DNA from: Terriglobales bacterium
GTDB taxonomy: Bacteria > Acidobacteriota > Terriglobia > Bryobacterales > Bryobacteraceae
Assembly: GCA_027485675.1 (NCBI GenBank)
Contig: JAIXQP010000046.1
Span: 1 to 64,000, forward strand
DNA length: 64,000 nt
Reading direction: 5' to 3'
Shown: piece by piece, positions 53,926 through 62,855 of the stretch
Numbering within the stretch: the stretch's first letter is position 1
Layout: each line of letters starts with the position of its first letter
The notes under the pieces: generated by a model
Seen by the model: only the letters and a program-made list of their open reading frames with translations
What the model was told of the DNA's origin: nothing
The model's database searches: none
Position numbers and translations under genes: made by a program

Positions 53926-54687
53926 CTAGACCATGTACATGCCGCCGTTGATTTCGATGGTTTGTCCGTGGATGCCGCTGGCGGCATCGGAGAGGAGAAA
54001 CGCGATGACGGCGGCGATCTCTTCGTTGGTTTGCAGCCGGCCGGCCGGTGTCTGCGCTTTGATGTTGTCGAGCATTTGCTGGGTCGAGTACTTCTCGTGG
54101 AAGTAGTTGTCGACCGTGCCCGGCGAAACGGCATTGACCCGGATGCCAGCCGGAGCCAGCTCTTTCGCCAGGCCTTTCGTGATGCAGGCGACGGCGGCTT
54201 TCGAGGCGGCGTAGATGGTCGCGCCGGGGCCGCCACCATTGCGGGCGGCGATGGAGCTGAGATTGATGACATGGCCGGAACCCTTGGCGATCATGCCGGG
54301 GGCCAGCGCCTGCGTGATGAAGTAGACGCTCTTGGTGTTGAGGGTCATCACGCGGTCATAGAGGTCAAAGGTGAACTCGGGCATCTTGGCGCGATGGACG
54401 AGGTGGCCGGCGTTGTTGATGAGAATGTCGGCCTCCGGCGCGGTGGCCTTCAATTGATTGATAAAAGCGGTGAGGCCGGCATCGGTGGACAGATCGGCGC
54501 CGATGAGGTCCACCTGGCAGTTGGTGAGTTCGGCGGCGAGTTGCGCGGCGCCGTCGAGATAGGACGAGTAGTGCAGCACGAGCCGCGATGCTCCGGCGGC
54601 GGCAAGCAGACGAGCGGTGGCGGCGCCGATGCCGCGCGAGGCGCCGGTGATGACGGCGGTTTTTCCAGCGATTCCATTGGGATTCAT
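53926..54687 (-). CDS. Short-chain dehydrogenase/reductase (SDR)
   Basis: This 253-residue classical SDR has the cofactor motif TGASRGIGAATARLL, NNAG, the catalytic Ser in NLSSIAARNG and YAASK with catalytic Tyr and Lys, then RVNAVSPGTVDN. The best general resemblance is to 3-oxoacyl-ACP reductase-type SDRs. NADP preference is suggested by Arg after TGAS. Substrate unknown. The ATG at 54687 starts MNPNGIAGKTAVITG. Confidence 0.95.
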   Translation of the reverse strand: MNPNGIAGKTAVITGASRGIGAATARLLAAAGASRLVLHYSSYLDGAAQLAAELTNCQVDLIGADLSTDAGLTAFINQLKATAPEADILINNAGHLVHRAKMPEFTFDLYDRVMTLNTKSVYFITQALAPGMIAKGSGHVINLSSIAARNGGGPGATIYAASKAAVACITKGLAKELAPAGIRVNAVSPGTVDNYFHEKYSTQQMLDNIKAQTPAGRLQTNEEIAAVIAFLLSDAASGIHGQTIEINGGMYMV

Positions 54688-54741
54688 GACCTCCCATGGT
54701 ATCGAGGTGTCAAGCGCCTTGGGGAGAAGGATTCGCCGGGT

Positions 54742-55338
54742 TCAGGACAGGAGATCCTGCAAGCGCAGGGTGGCCGCCTCGGCTGCCAACGGCGAGACCG
54801 GCTCGTCGGCCGCGTAGGCGATGATGGAGTTGTAGCGATCGTCCGCCGGATCCCGGTGGATGACGATGCGGTGATTGCGCAGATCCACGACCCAGTAGTC
54901 CGGGATACACGCGCTGGCGTAGAGAGCTGCCTTGGCGCCCAAGTCGTACTCCTGGGTAGTGGCTGACACTTCGACTACCAGCAACAGGTCGGGCGGGGCT
55001 GGATTCTGCGTACGAAACTCTGCGAATGGCCGGCGCAAAACAATGGCATCCGGCTCCGGCTGGTTCGTCGGGGTCAGGAGTGGCCCCAGGTCGATGGAAA
55101 CTTCCTGCTCAACATAGTCATCGCCAAACGCCTGCCGGAGCCAGCGGTGCAGGAGATGCAGCACAATCGAGTGCAGTCGCGACTTTGGCGTCTTGCAAAT
55201 CAACTCCCCGTCGATCAGCTCGAATCGTTCCCCTTCGAGCAACCCCGCCGCCTCTAATGCCTGACAATCGGCACGGGTAAGGCGTCGCCGGGCGTCGGCC
55301 GGAAGCTGCGCGGAATGAACGGCAAGGGCAGCAGGCAT
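54742..55338 (-). CDS. Uma2-family PD-(D/E)XK endonuclease-like protein
   Basis: This 198-residue protein matches Uma2 (formerly DUF820): LTRADCQALEAAGLLEGERFELIDGELICKTP, HSIVLHLLHRWL, then PEPDAIVLRR, PDLLLVVEVSATTQEYDLGAKAALYASACIPDYWVVDL. The PD...ExS...K arrangement of the nuclease fold is visible. These are widespread genomic genes of uncertain role, many in mobile or cyanobacterial settings. The ATG at 55338 fits the start of the domain; upstream sequence in this frame is antisense to the next gene. Confidence 0.9.
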   Translation of the reverse strand: MPAALAVHSAQLPADARRRLTRADCQALEAAGLLEGERFELIDGELICKTPKSRLHSIVLHLLHRWLRQAFGDDYVEQEVSIDLGPLLTPTNQPEPDAIVLRRPFAEFRTQNPAPPDLLLVVEVSATTQEYDLGAKAALYASACIPDYWVVDLRNHRIVIHRDPADDRYNSIIAYAADEPVSPLAAEAATLRLQDLLS

Positions 55339-55389
55339 GCTTGACTGCAGGATACGACGAGATTCCACGCCACGAGACGAGGGGATAGA

Positions 55390-57759
55390 ATGTTGGCTTC
55401 TATGGCGCTCTTTCGCGGGTCTCACTCCTTCCCCCACGTCCTTTGGTTCCTTGCCTTGGCCGGCGGGGCCACGCTGCCCGCTGCCGTCGTCCTGCCCGAC
55501 GGACCAGGAAAGGCAGAAACGCAGAAGCTGTGCAGCCGCTGCCACTCCATGGACCAGACCGTCTCGCTCCGGCAGGGGCCGGCCGCGTGGACCGAAACGA
55601 TCGCCAAGATGGTGAACCTGGGCGCGACGGGGAACGACGCCGATTTTCAGGCCGTGCTGCAATACCTGGCCAAACACTACGGCCCCGTGGGCGGAGCGGC
55701 GGCTCCCTCGGCGGAGCCAGTGGCCATGCCCACAGCGGCCGCGCCGGATGCGGCCACGGCGGCGGCGCGGGTGGAGCCAGTGGGACCGGCACGAATGCCC
55801 GTCGACGGGGGTCCGGCGGATCCGGCCAAGGAATGGCGGACCTACGGACACGACCCGGGGGCGATGCGGTTTTCGCCGCTGCGGCAGATTACGCCGGAGA
55901 ACGTCAGCCAATTAAAGGTAGCCTGGGTGCACCATATGAAACCAACCGGCTTCACGGCCGCAGCGCCGCAGCGGCCACGAGCGCCGGGCGGGCCGGTGGG
56001 CGATGAACCGGAAGCAGCGGCGGCGCGCAGCCGGGGACCGCAGTTCGGGTCCGGAATGCGGCCGAGTCAGGTGACGCCGCTGGTGATCCGCGGGGTGATG
56101 TACATTACGTCCCCATACTCGCGCGTGACGGCGCTGGACCCGGTGACCGGTCAGGAGTTCTGGTCGTTCGCGCTGCCCGCTGGTGTGCCCTCGACGCGCG
56201 GCCTCGAATACTGGCCCGGCGATGGCAAGACACCGGCGCAGTTGGTCTTCGGCTCGAGCGACGGCAAGCTCTACTCGATTGACGCGAAGACGGGCAAGCC
56301 GAACCCCGGGTTCGGCGATAACGGCGTGATCAACCTGAATACCGAAGACATCATGCGGGGGCTGCCGGGACGAAACATGCTGACTTCGCCGCCGACGGTG
56401 TATAGGAACCTCGTGATTACGGGCGGGACCACGCAGGAGAATCCGCCGTTGGGCCCGGCGGGAGACGTGCGGGCGTGGGACATGCGGACGGGGAAGCTGG
56501 TTTGGAAGTTCCGTTCGATTCCGGAGCCGGGCGAGAAGTTCAACGACACTTGGGCGGGGCAGAGTTGGAAGAACCGGACGGGCGTGAACGTCTGGGGGTT
56601 CCTCACCGTGGATGAGAAGCGGGGCATTGTCTATATGCCGTTCGGGGCGCCGTCTGTCGACCAGTACGGCGGAGACCGGGCGGGGGATAACCTGTTCGGG
56701 ACGAGCCTGGTGGCGGCGGATGCCAACACCGGCAAGTACCTCTGGCATTTCCAGGTGGTGCACCACGACATCTGGGACGCCGACATGACCGGGGCGCCGT
56801 TGCTGTTGGACGTGAAGCAGGGCGGCAAAGTGATTCCCGCAGTGGCGGCCGTGAACAAAGTGGGCCTCGTGTTTCTCCTGAACCGGGTGACCGGGAAACC
56901 GATCTATGGAGTGGAGGAACGGCCGGTGCCACAGAGCGAGGTGCCGCTCGAACGGACGGCGAAGACGCAACCGTTTCCCCTGAAGCCGGAGCCGTTGGCG
57001 CGGATGCGTTTTGAGATGAAGGACGTCGCGACGGTAACGCCGGAGATTGAGGCGGCCTGCCGCGAACTGTTGAAGGGCATGGCGGTGGGCGGGCCGTATC
57101 TGCCGGTCACGTATAACCGGCTGCGCGTGCAGTTTCCCGGAAACCACGGCGGGGTGAACTGGGGCGGGACGTCGTTTAGCCCGGAGTTGGGCTTCCTCTT
57201 TGCGAACGTGAATGAGTTGGGGCAGGTTTCGGGGTTGCGAGATCACGACCCGAAGAAGGGTCCGGCGCTGGGGGTCGGCCAAGGGAACCGGGTGGATCCG
57301 GCCGGGCCTTACGAAGGGTTCCCGGGCGCGGGAGGGCGGTTTAGTGTGAAGGGTCCGACTTCGCAGCAGTATCCCTGCCAGCAGCCGCCGTGGGGCCAGT
57401 TAGTGGCGGTGAATGTCAACACCGGGGAGATTGCGTGGCGGACGCGGTTGGGGGTGACGGATAGTCTGCCGGAGGGGAAGCAGAACACGGGGCGGCCCGG
57501 GAACGGGGGGACGATCGTGACGGCCGGGGGCGTGGTGTTCGTCGGAGCGACGGATGATGCGCGCTTCCGGGCGTTTGACGCCAAGACGGGCAAAGAGTTG
57601 TGGACCGTGAAGTTGAAGGGGGCGGCGGAAGCGACGCCGATGACCTACGAGGGGCGGGACGGCAAGCAGTACGTGGTGATTACGGCCACCGGCGGCGGGT
57701 TCTTTAATAACCCGGTGACGGACGATGCGGTGATTGCGTATGCGCTTGAGGGAAAGTAA
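55390..57759 (+). CDS. PQQ-dependent dehydrogenase with N-terminal cytochrome c domain
   Basis: This 789-residue quinoprotein has a signal peptide (VLWFLALAGGATLPAA). An N-terminal cytochrome c domain (about 40-100, haem motif CSRCH) is joined by an Ala/Pro-rich linker (about 105-145) to an eight-bladed PQQ propeller (YGHDPGAMRFSPLRQITPENVSQLKVAWVHH, GSSDGKLYSIDAKTGKP, HHDIWDADMTGAPLLLDV, GTSFSPELGFLFANVNELG, GGTIVTAGGVVFVGATDDARFRAFDAKTGKELW). It should oxidise an alcohol or sugar in the periplasm and pass electrons to its own haem. In many quinohaemoproteins the haem domain is C-terminal, so the order is notable. Confidence 0.92.
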   Translation: MLASMALFRGSHSFPHVLWFLALAGGATLPAAVVLPDGPGKAETQKLCSRCHSMDQTVSLRQGPAAWTETIAKMVNLGATGNDADFQAVLQYLAKHYGPVGGAAAPSAEPVAMPTAAAPDAATAAARVEPVGPARMPVDGGPADPAKEWRTYGHDPGAMRFSPLRQITPENVSQLKVAWVHHMKPTGFTAAAPQRPRAPGGPVGDEPEAAAARSRGPQFGSGMRPSQVTPLVIRGVMYITSPYSRVTALDPVTGQEFWSFALPAGVPSTRGLEYWPGDGKTPAQLVFGSSDGKLYSIDAKTGKPNPGFGDNGVINLNTEDIMRGLPGRNMLTSPPTVYRNLVITGGTTQENPPLGPAGDVRAWDMRTGKLVWKFRSIPEPGEKFNDTWAGQSWKNRTGVNVWGFLTVDEKRGIVYMPFGAPSVDQYGGDRAGDNLFGTSLVAADANTGKYLWHFQVVHHDIWDADMTGAPLLLDVKQGGKVIPAVAAVNKVGLVFLLNRVTGKPIYGVEERPVPQSEVPLERTAKTQPFPLKPEPLARMRFEMKDVATVTPEIEAACRELLKGMAVGGPYLPVTYNRLRVQFPGNHGGVNWGGTSFSPELGFLFANVNELGQVSGLRDHDPKKGPALGVGQGNRVDPAGPYEGFPGAGGRFSVKGPTSQQYPCQQPPWGQLVAVNVNTGEIAWRTRLGVTDSLPEGKQNTGRPGNGGTIVTAGGVVFVGATDDARFRAFDAKTGKELWTVKLKGAAEATPMTYEGRDGKQYVVITATGGGFFNNPVTDDAVIAYALEGK

Positions 57760-57778
57760 GCGGCGGGACTGGAGTTTT

Positions 57779-58267
57779 ATGGAACAAACTCTCCTGGATG
57801 CCGTGCTCGACTCCTGGGACCGGAGCAACCGCATTCTCATCAACCTGCTACGCTCCGTCCCGGAGGGTGGGCTAACCGCGCGGGCGCTGCCCGGCAGCCC
57901 CACCGTCAGCGAGATGTTCACCCACATGCACCATGAGCGGATGACTTCGGTGGCCGAAGAGGCTCCGGAGTTCGCCGGGGAAACTCCAGTTGGAGAATGG
58001 GTTTTCGATCCCGACGCCAGGCACATCGAGGAACTGTTGACCGAAAGCGCCCGGATCGTGCGTGCAGCAGTGCTGGCCAGAACGGAGCGGGGAGAACCGA
58101 TGGCGTTGCACTACGACCACCCCATCCTGTTGCTCCAACTGTTGCAGTTCCACGAGACCTACCACCACGGGCAGATTAAACTCGCTCTGAAAGCGGCCGG
58201 AACCCCCGTCGCCGATGACACAGTGGGGCCCTTGACCTGGGACGTGTGGCGGCGCCGCTCGAGTTAA
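57779..58267 (+). CDS. DinB-family metal-binding four-helix protein
   Basis: This 162-residue protein has the three conserved His of DinB/YfiT-type proteins: MFTHMHHERMTS and LQFHETYHHGQIK. These usually bind a divalent metal and some members transfer thiols such as bacillithiol. A GGAG lies eight bases before the ATG. The gene sits between the PQQ enzyme and the pst operon and could be unrelated to both. It should not be confused with dinB (polymerase IV) at 7081. Confidence 0.88.
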   Translation: MEQTLLDAVLDSWDRSNRILINLLRSVPEGGLTARALPGSPTVSEMFTHMHHERMTSVAEEAPEFAGETPVGEWVFDPDARHIEELLTESARIVRAAVLARTERGEPMALHYDHPILLLQLLQFHETYHHGQIKLALKAAGTPVADDTVGPLTWDVWRRRSS

Positions 58268-58306
58268 TCAAACTGATACATTCCGCTGGTAGCCTCGGGA
58301 AGGGTT

Positions 58307-59161
58307 ATGCCTCCTCGCCGACTTGTTCTTGCGGTGCTTGCCAGCCTCTCGTGTGGCCGGTCGAGGATTCGCTCTGTTATCCGTTCCGCCGGATCCGACA
58401 CGGTCGTGAATCTCGCGCAGGCGTGGGCGGAAGCCTATGCCGAACTGGAACCGGCCGTGTCGGTAGAGGTCTCCGGAGGCGGCTCCGGCACGGGACTGGC
58501 GGCGCTCATCGACGGGGCTGCCGATCTGGCCAACTCCAGCCGCCGGATTGAGCCGGAGGAGCGGGCAGCCGCCCAACGCAAACGCGGCGTAGAGCCCGTC
58601 GAATGGATCATCGGTCATGATGCCCTGGCAGTCTACGTGCATCGCGATCATCCGTTGAACGAAATCACCATTCCCCAACTCGCGGCTATGTATGGAGCGG
58701 ACGGCGGCGTCACCCGCTGGTCGCAACTGGGCGCCGGCCTGCCCGACGAGGAGATCATCCTGATCAGCCGTCAATCCAACTCCGGAACCGCCCAGTATTT
58801 CCGGCGCGCGCTGTTGGGCAAACAGGGAGACTTCCGCTCTGGAACCCGCGACTTGAACGGGTCGAAAGAAGTCGTGTCCTTGATCGGCGAAACGATGGCC
58901 GCAATCGGTTATTCCGGCATGGGCTACAACAGCGACCGGGTGAAGATGTTGGCCATCTCGCCGGGTCCCGGCCAACCGGCGTACCCCCCGACGCTGGCAA
59001 ACGCCCTTTCCGGCCGGTATCCGATTTCGCGCCCGCTCTACGTCTATACCCTGGGCCAGCCGGGCGGCGAACTGCGGCGCTATCTCGACTGGACGCTGTC
59101 GCCGCCGGGTCAGCAGGTTGTGATTCGCGCGGGGTTCGTACCCAGGAGGCCCGTGGCATGA
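58307..59161 (+). CDS. pstS: Phosphate ABC transporter substrate-binding protein
   Basis: This 284-residue PstS-type protein binds phosphate outside the inner membrane. Motifs are IRSAGSDTVVNLAQAWAEAY, VSGGGSGTGLAALIDGAADLANSSRRI and ISRQSNSGTAQYFRRALLG, where Ser/Thr/Asp residues coordinate the anion. A signal-like start (MPPRRLVLAVLASLSC) has a Cys that might be lipidated, though the lipobox is imperfect. The stop overlaps the pstC start by four bases, showing coupling with the transporter genes. Confidence 0.93.
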   Translation: MPPRRLVLAVLASLSCGRSRIRSVIRSAGSDTVVNLAQAWAEAYAELEPAVSVEVSGGGSGTGLAALIDGAADLANSSRRIEPEERAAAQRKRGVEPVEWIIGHDALAVYVHRDHPLNEITIPQLAAMYGADGGVTRWSQLGAGLPDEEIILISRQSNSGTAQYFRRALLGKQGDFRSGTRDLNGSKEVVSLIGETMAAIGYSGMGYNSDRVKMLAISPGPGQPAYPPTLANALSGRYPISRPLYVYTLGQPGGELRRYLDWTLSPPGQQVVIRAGFVPRRPVA

Positions 59162-60066
59162 AACCGCTTCGCCGCAATCTGTTTGACCGGTTACCCGAAC
59201 TCCTGATTGAAGGGGTCATCCGGCTCTGCGGGATTAGCGCCATTCTCCTGGTCTTCGGGATCTTTTTCTTCGTCTTTCGGGAAGCGTACGGCCTGTTGCC
59301 GAGCGGCGACTTCCACCTAAGCCACTTCCTGTTCGATACGCATTGGAATCCAGCGAGTCAATCCGGGCCAGCCTACGGCACCTTGGCTCTGTTGGCCGGA
59401 ACGGCGAGCGTCACGATCCTGTCGATGGCCATTGCGATTCCGTTCGGGCTGGGCTCGGCCATCTACCTCTCCGAGTTTTGCGCCCCATACCGGCGCGAGA
59501 CGCTGAAGGTGGTCATCGAAATCCTCGCGGCCATTCCGTCGGTCGTCTGGGGATTTATCGGCCTGATGGTGATGAACCCGCTGATCATCGCCGTCACCGG
59601 CGCACCCATCGGCCTGAACATCCTGAACGGCGGGTTGCTGCTGGCGCTGATGAGCATTCCGATCATTGCCTCGCTCGGGGAGGACGCGCTGAAGGCGGTG
59701 CCGGACTCCTTCCGGGAGGCGGGCCTGGCCCTGGGGGCGAGCCGCTGGCAGTTGGTCTACCGGGTCTTGCTGCCCGCCGCGCGGCCGGGGCTGCTGGCGG
59801 CGGTCCTGCTGGGCCTGGGCCGCGCGGTGGGCGAGACCATGGCCGTGCTGATGGCGACAGGACACAGCGTGCGGGTACCGTCCAGCGTGCTGGATTCCGT
59901 CCGGACACTGACGGCGACCATCGCCGCCGAGTTGGGAGAGGCCTCGGTCGGCTCCCATCACTATCAACTGTTGTTTCTCGTGGGTATCTATCTGCTGGCG
60001 ATCACGTCGATATTCAATTTGGCGGCGGACTATCTGGTCCGTGGGCGCCGCCGGAGTTCGCGATGA
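59158..60066 (+). CDS. pstC: Phosphate ABC transporter permease PstC
   Basis: This 302-residue permease has six predicted membrane helices. The first cytoplasmic-facing EAA loop is PDSFREAGLALGASRWQLVYRVLLPAARPGL. The N-terminal large periplasmic loop and IPSVVWGFIGLMVMNPL are family features. It pairs with PstA to form the channel. ATGA overlap joins it to pstA. Confidence 0.95.
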   Translation: MKPLRRNLFDRLPELLIEGVIRLCGISAILLVFGIFFFVFREAYGLLPSGDFHLSHFLFDTHWNPASQSGPAYGTLALLAGTASVTILSMAIAIPFGLGSAIYLSEFCAPYRRETLKVVIEILAAIPSVVWGFIGLMVMNPLIIAVTGAPIGLNILNGGLLLALMSIPIIASLGEDALKAVPDSFREAGLALGASRWQLVYRVLLPAARPGLLAAVLLGLGRAVGETMAVLMATGHSVRVPSSVLDSVRTLTATIAAELGEASVGSHHYQLLFLVGIYLLAITSIFNLAADYLVRGRRRSSR

Positions 60067-60983
60067 GACCGGTGATGGCGCCCAGTCCCACCGCCCGGCG
60101 ATTCGCCGAAACACCGGCCATCGCCCGGCGGCGCAGGCAGGAGCGGGTGGCCCGGCGGCTACTGGGCGGCGGGCTGATCCTCAGCTTGCTCCCCCTTTTC
60201 GCGATCCTGTTCTACCTGGTTTGGCAGGCGGCGCCGCTGCTTTCCTGGCGCTTCCTCGTCGAGTCGCCGCGGGACGGCATGCGCGCTGGCGGCTTATGGC
60301 CGGCGCTGCTGGGCACGTTGTACCTGGTAGGCGCGGCGCTGGCGGCGGCGACGCCTGTGGGCATTCTGGCGGCCGTCTATCTGAATGAGTACGCCCAGCC
60401 GGGCCGCTTCTCGCGGATCGTGGGATTGGCGGTGATCAACCTGGCCGGCGTGCCGAGCATCGTGCACGCTCTGTTCGGGCTCGGAGCGTTCGTGGCGTTC
60501 GCCGGCCTGGGGCGGTCGATTCTGGCGGCATCGCTGACCTTGGCCGTGATGTCGCTGCCCGTGATCATCGCCAGCACGACGGAGGCGCTGAAATCGGTGC
60601 CGCAGTCGTTCCGGGAAGCGAGTTGGAACCTGGGAGCCACGCGCTGGCAGACCACCTGGCACATCGTCCTGCCCAACGCGATGCCGGGCATTTTCACGGG
60701 CATCATCCTGATGGTCTCGCGCACGGCGGGCGAGACCGCGCCGGTGCTGTTCACCGGGGCCGTCTTCTACAAGTCCATCGCCGGCGGCGACCTGTTCGCC
60801 TACGGCCTGCTCGACCAGTGCATGGCGTTGTCCGTGCACCTGTTCACCGTTTCCACGCAGGTGCCGAACGTGCCCGACGCCTTGCCCTACGCCATCGCGG
60901 TCGTGCTGGTCGCCACCGTGTTGGGGGTGAATGCACTCTCGATTGCCCTGCGCGTTTACTTGCGGAGCCGGAAGAATTGGTAG
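60063..60983 (+). CDS. pstA: Phosphate ABC transporter permease PstA
   Basis: This 306-residue partner permease has the coupling loop VPQSFREASWNLGATRWQTTWHIVLPNAMPGI and the motif AGVPSIVHALFGLGAFV. It begins at the ATG at 60063; the frame upstream is the reverse-context of pstC. Its stop lies inside the 5' end of the first pstB gene (seven-base overlap). Confidence 0.95.
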   Translation: MRPVMAPSPTARRFAETPAIARRRRQERVARRLLGGGLILSLLPLFAILFYLVWQAAPLLSWRFLVESPRDGMRAGGLWPALLGTLYLVGAALAAATPVGILAAVYLNEYAQPGRFSRIVGLAVINLAGVPSIVHALFGLGAFVAFAGLGRSILAASLTLAVMSLPVIIASTTEALKSVPQSFREASWNLGATRWQTTWHIVLPNAMPGIFTGIILMVSRTAGETAPVLFTGAVFYKSIAGGDLFAYGLLDQCMALSVHLFTVSTQVPNVPDALPYAIAVVLVATVLGVNALSIALRVYLRSRKNW

Positions 60984-61735
60984 ACCACATTCTCGAGGTT
61001 GCGGACCTGACGTTGCGCTACGGGGGGCAGACGGCGTTGAACGGAATCTCCTTCGCCGTGCCCCGGTTCGAGATCTTCTCGATCATCGGTCCGGCGCAAT
61101 CCGGCAAGTCGTCGCTGCTGCGGATCCTGAACCGAACGATCGACTTCAATCCGGAAGCCCGCGTCACCGGCAGTGTGCTACTCGACGGCGAGCAGGTGCT
61201 GACGACGCCGCACGTGCATGACTTGCGGCGCAAGGTCGGCATGGTAGCGCCGCTACCGGTGGGCCTGCCCCTGTCGATTTACGACAACGTCGCCTTCGCA
61301 CCGCGGCTGGCGGGCGTCCACAACAAAAGCGATCTCGATGGGCTCGTCGAATCCTGCCTGCGGCAGGCGGCTCTGTGGGACGAGGTGAAAGACCGCCTCA
61401 GTCAGTTGGGAACCCGGCTTTCCGGCGGGCAGCAGCAACGGCTGACCATTGCCCGGGCGCTTTCGCATTCCCCGGATTTGCTGTGTTTGGACGAATTCTC
61501 CATCGCGATCGATCCGGTGACGACGATGCGCATTGAAGAGGTGCTGCGGGAACTGAAGACGAAGATCACCATCATTCTGGTGACGAATCTGATTCAGCAG
61601 GCCCGCCGGCTGAGCGACCGGACGCTGTTTCTGTGGAACGGTTCGATCATCGAGCAGGGAACCACCGAGGCAATGTTTTCCGAACATCCCGCCAACTCGC
61701 TGACCTACGACTACATTCGCGGAGCGTTCGGATGA
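60977..61735 (+). CDS. pstB: PstB-like ATPase 1: canonical signature, degenerate Q-loop and H-loop
   Basis: This 252-residue PstB paralogue starts at TTG (60977), with GGAG nine bases upstream and inside pstA. Compared with E. coli PstB, Walker A is GPAQSGKSS (38-46; Lys44 kept). The Q-loop Gln is replaced by Pro92 (MVAPLP instead of MVFQKP). The signature LSGGQ (148-152) is intact. Walker B is LCLDEF, with Glu173 kept but Pro replaced by Phe. The switch His is Asn204 (VTN instead of VTH). It therefore lacks residues needed on its own ATP-binding face but can complete the partner's site through LSGGQ. The next gene starts within its stop codon. Confidence 0.93.
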   Translation: MVDHILEVADLTLRYGGQTALNGISFAVPRFEIFSIIGPAQSGKSSLLRILNRTIDFNPEARVTGSVLLDGEQVLTTPHVHDLRRKVGMVAPLPVGLPLSIYDNVAFAPRLAGVHNKSDLDGLVESCLRQAALWDEVKDRLSQLGTRLSGGQQQRLTIARALSHSPDLLCLDEFSIAIDPVTTMRIEEVLRELKTKITIILVTNLIQQARRLSDRTLFLWNGSIIEQGTTEAMFSEHPANSLTYDYIRGAFG

Positions 61736-62478
61736 ACTGCATCGAAGTGGATGGGTTGAGCCTGTGGTACGGCGGATTCCAGGCGCTGCGAAACGTCAGC
61801 GTGTGCATCCGGGAGCGGCAGATTACGGCCTTAATCGGTCCATCAGGCTGCGGTAAATCAACGCTGCTCCGCACCTTCAACCGCATCAGCGAGCGGGACC
61901 CGGCGGTGCGCGTGGAGGGCTCGATCCGGATTCACGGAGAGGAGATTTTTGGGCCGGAAGTGTCCCTGATTGCTCTCCGGAAATCGGTAGGGATGGTGTT
62001 TCAAAGGCCCAACCCGCTCCCCATTTCGATTTTTGAAAACGTAGCCTTCGGACTGCGGATCCATGAGGTGGACACTGCGGTGGAGGCTGCCGTCGAAGAG
62101 GCGCTGACGGCGGTGGGTCTGTGGGAGGATCTGCGATTCCGGCTGCATGCGCCGGCAACGGAGTTGGCGCTCGAACAGCAGCAGCGGCTCTGTATTGCGC
62201 GCCTTTTGCCGCTGAAACCGGAGATTATTCTGCTGGACGAACCGTGTTCGGCCTTGGATGCGAAGGCGACCCTGGCGATTGAAGAATTGCTCGGCCGGCT
62301 GGCGGCGCAGTATTCGATTGTGATTGTGACGCACAGCATGGCGCAGGCGCGGCGCGTAAGCAGCGAGTGCTTTTTCATGCTGTTGGGAGAGGTGGTGGAA
62401 CACGGGCCCACCGAGCAGCTTTTCACGAATCCGCGGGATCCGCGCACGGGCGACTACATCGCCGGCCGCTTCGGCTAG
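61732..62478 (+). CDS. pstB: PstB-like ATPase 2: canonical Walker, Q- and H-loops, degenerate signature
   Basis: This 248-residue PstB paralogue has Walker A GPSGCGKST (36-44), Q-loop Gln91 (MVFQRP), Walker B ILLDEPCSALD (Glu170) and switch His201 (VTH). All match E. coli PstB, but the signature LSGGQ is LALEQ (145-149), losing the Ser and Gly that contact the nucleotide gamma phosphate. It overlaps the first pstB gene by four bases, consistent with equal synthesis and heterodimer formation. No phoU follows; the next gene is convergent and overlaps by four bases. Confidence 0.94.
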   Translation: MNCIEVDGLSLWYGGFQALRNVSVCIRERQITALIGPSGCGKSTLLRTFNRISERDPAVRVEGSIRIHGEEIFGPEVSLIALRKSVGMVFQRPNPLPISIFENVAFGLRIHEVDTAVEAAVEEALTAVGLWEDLRFRLHAPATELALEQQQRLCIARLLPLKPEIILLDEPCSALDAKATLAIEELLGRLAAQYSIVIVTHSMAQARRVSSECFFMLLGEVVEHGPTEQLFTNPRDPRTGDYIAGRFG

Positions 62479-62855
62479 GCGTTTTCGATCTCCTCGCCGC
62501 AGGTGATGCGATGGCCGTCCGGAGTGGTGAGCCCGAACTCGCGGAGGCCCCAGGGTTTGTCGGTGGGTGGCGAGAGCAGGAGCGCTCCGCGGGCGGCGAA
62601 CTCACGATAGAGAGCATCGACGCCTTCGACGTTCCAATAAGCGAAATACGAGTGGTCGCCGAGTTCGCGCGCGGCGGGCTCCTCCGGACACTCGCCAACC
62701 ATGAGGCGAATGCCATCGCGGGAGAGGAAGCTCCATCCGGCGGCGTCGATGGGATCGAGCGCAAAGCCGAGGACATCGACGTAGTAACGCGTCGAGATGG
62801 CCAGATCGCGGACGGCGAGAACGAAGCGGGAGTTGACGATTTGCGGCATACGCAA
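62475..62855 (-). CDS. VOC-family (glyoxalase/bleomycin-resistance fold) protein
   Basis: This 126-residue protein has the VOC pattern: SRFVLAVRDLAISTRYYVDVLGFAL, GWSFLSRDGIRLMVGEC, AYWNVEGVDALYREFAARGALLL and PWGLREFGLTTPDGHRITCGEEI. A start two codons downstream (MPQIVNS) is equally possible. Substrate is not predictable; such proteins include dioxygenases, lyases and binding proteins. It abuts the DinB-family gene upstream with no gap. Confidence 0.9.
   Translation of the reverse strand: MRMPQIVNSRFVLAVRDLAISTRYYVDVLGFALDPIDAAGWSFLSRDGIRLMVGECPEEPAARELGDHSYFAYWNVEGVDALYREFAARGALLLSPPTDKPWGLREFGLTTPDGHRITCGEEIENA

Noticed and set aside
59343-60062. Upstream extension of pstA
   Set aside because: It runs in another frame over pstC; PstA homology begins at the ATG at 60063.
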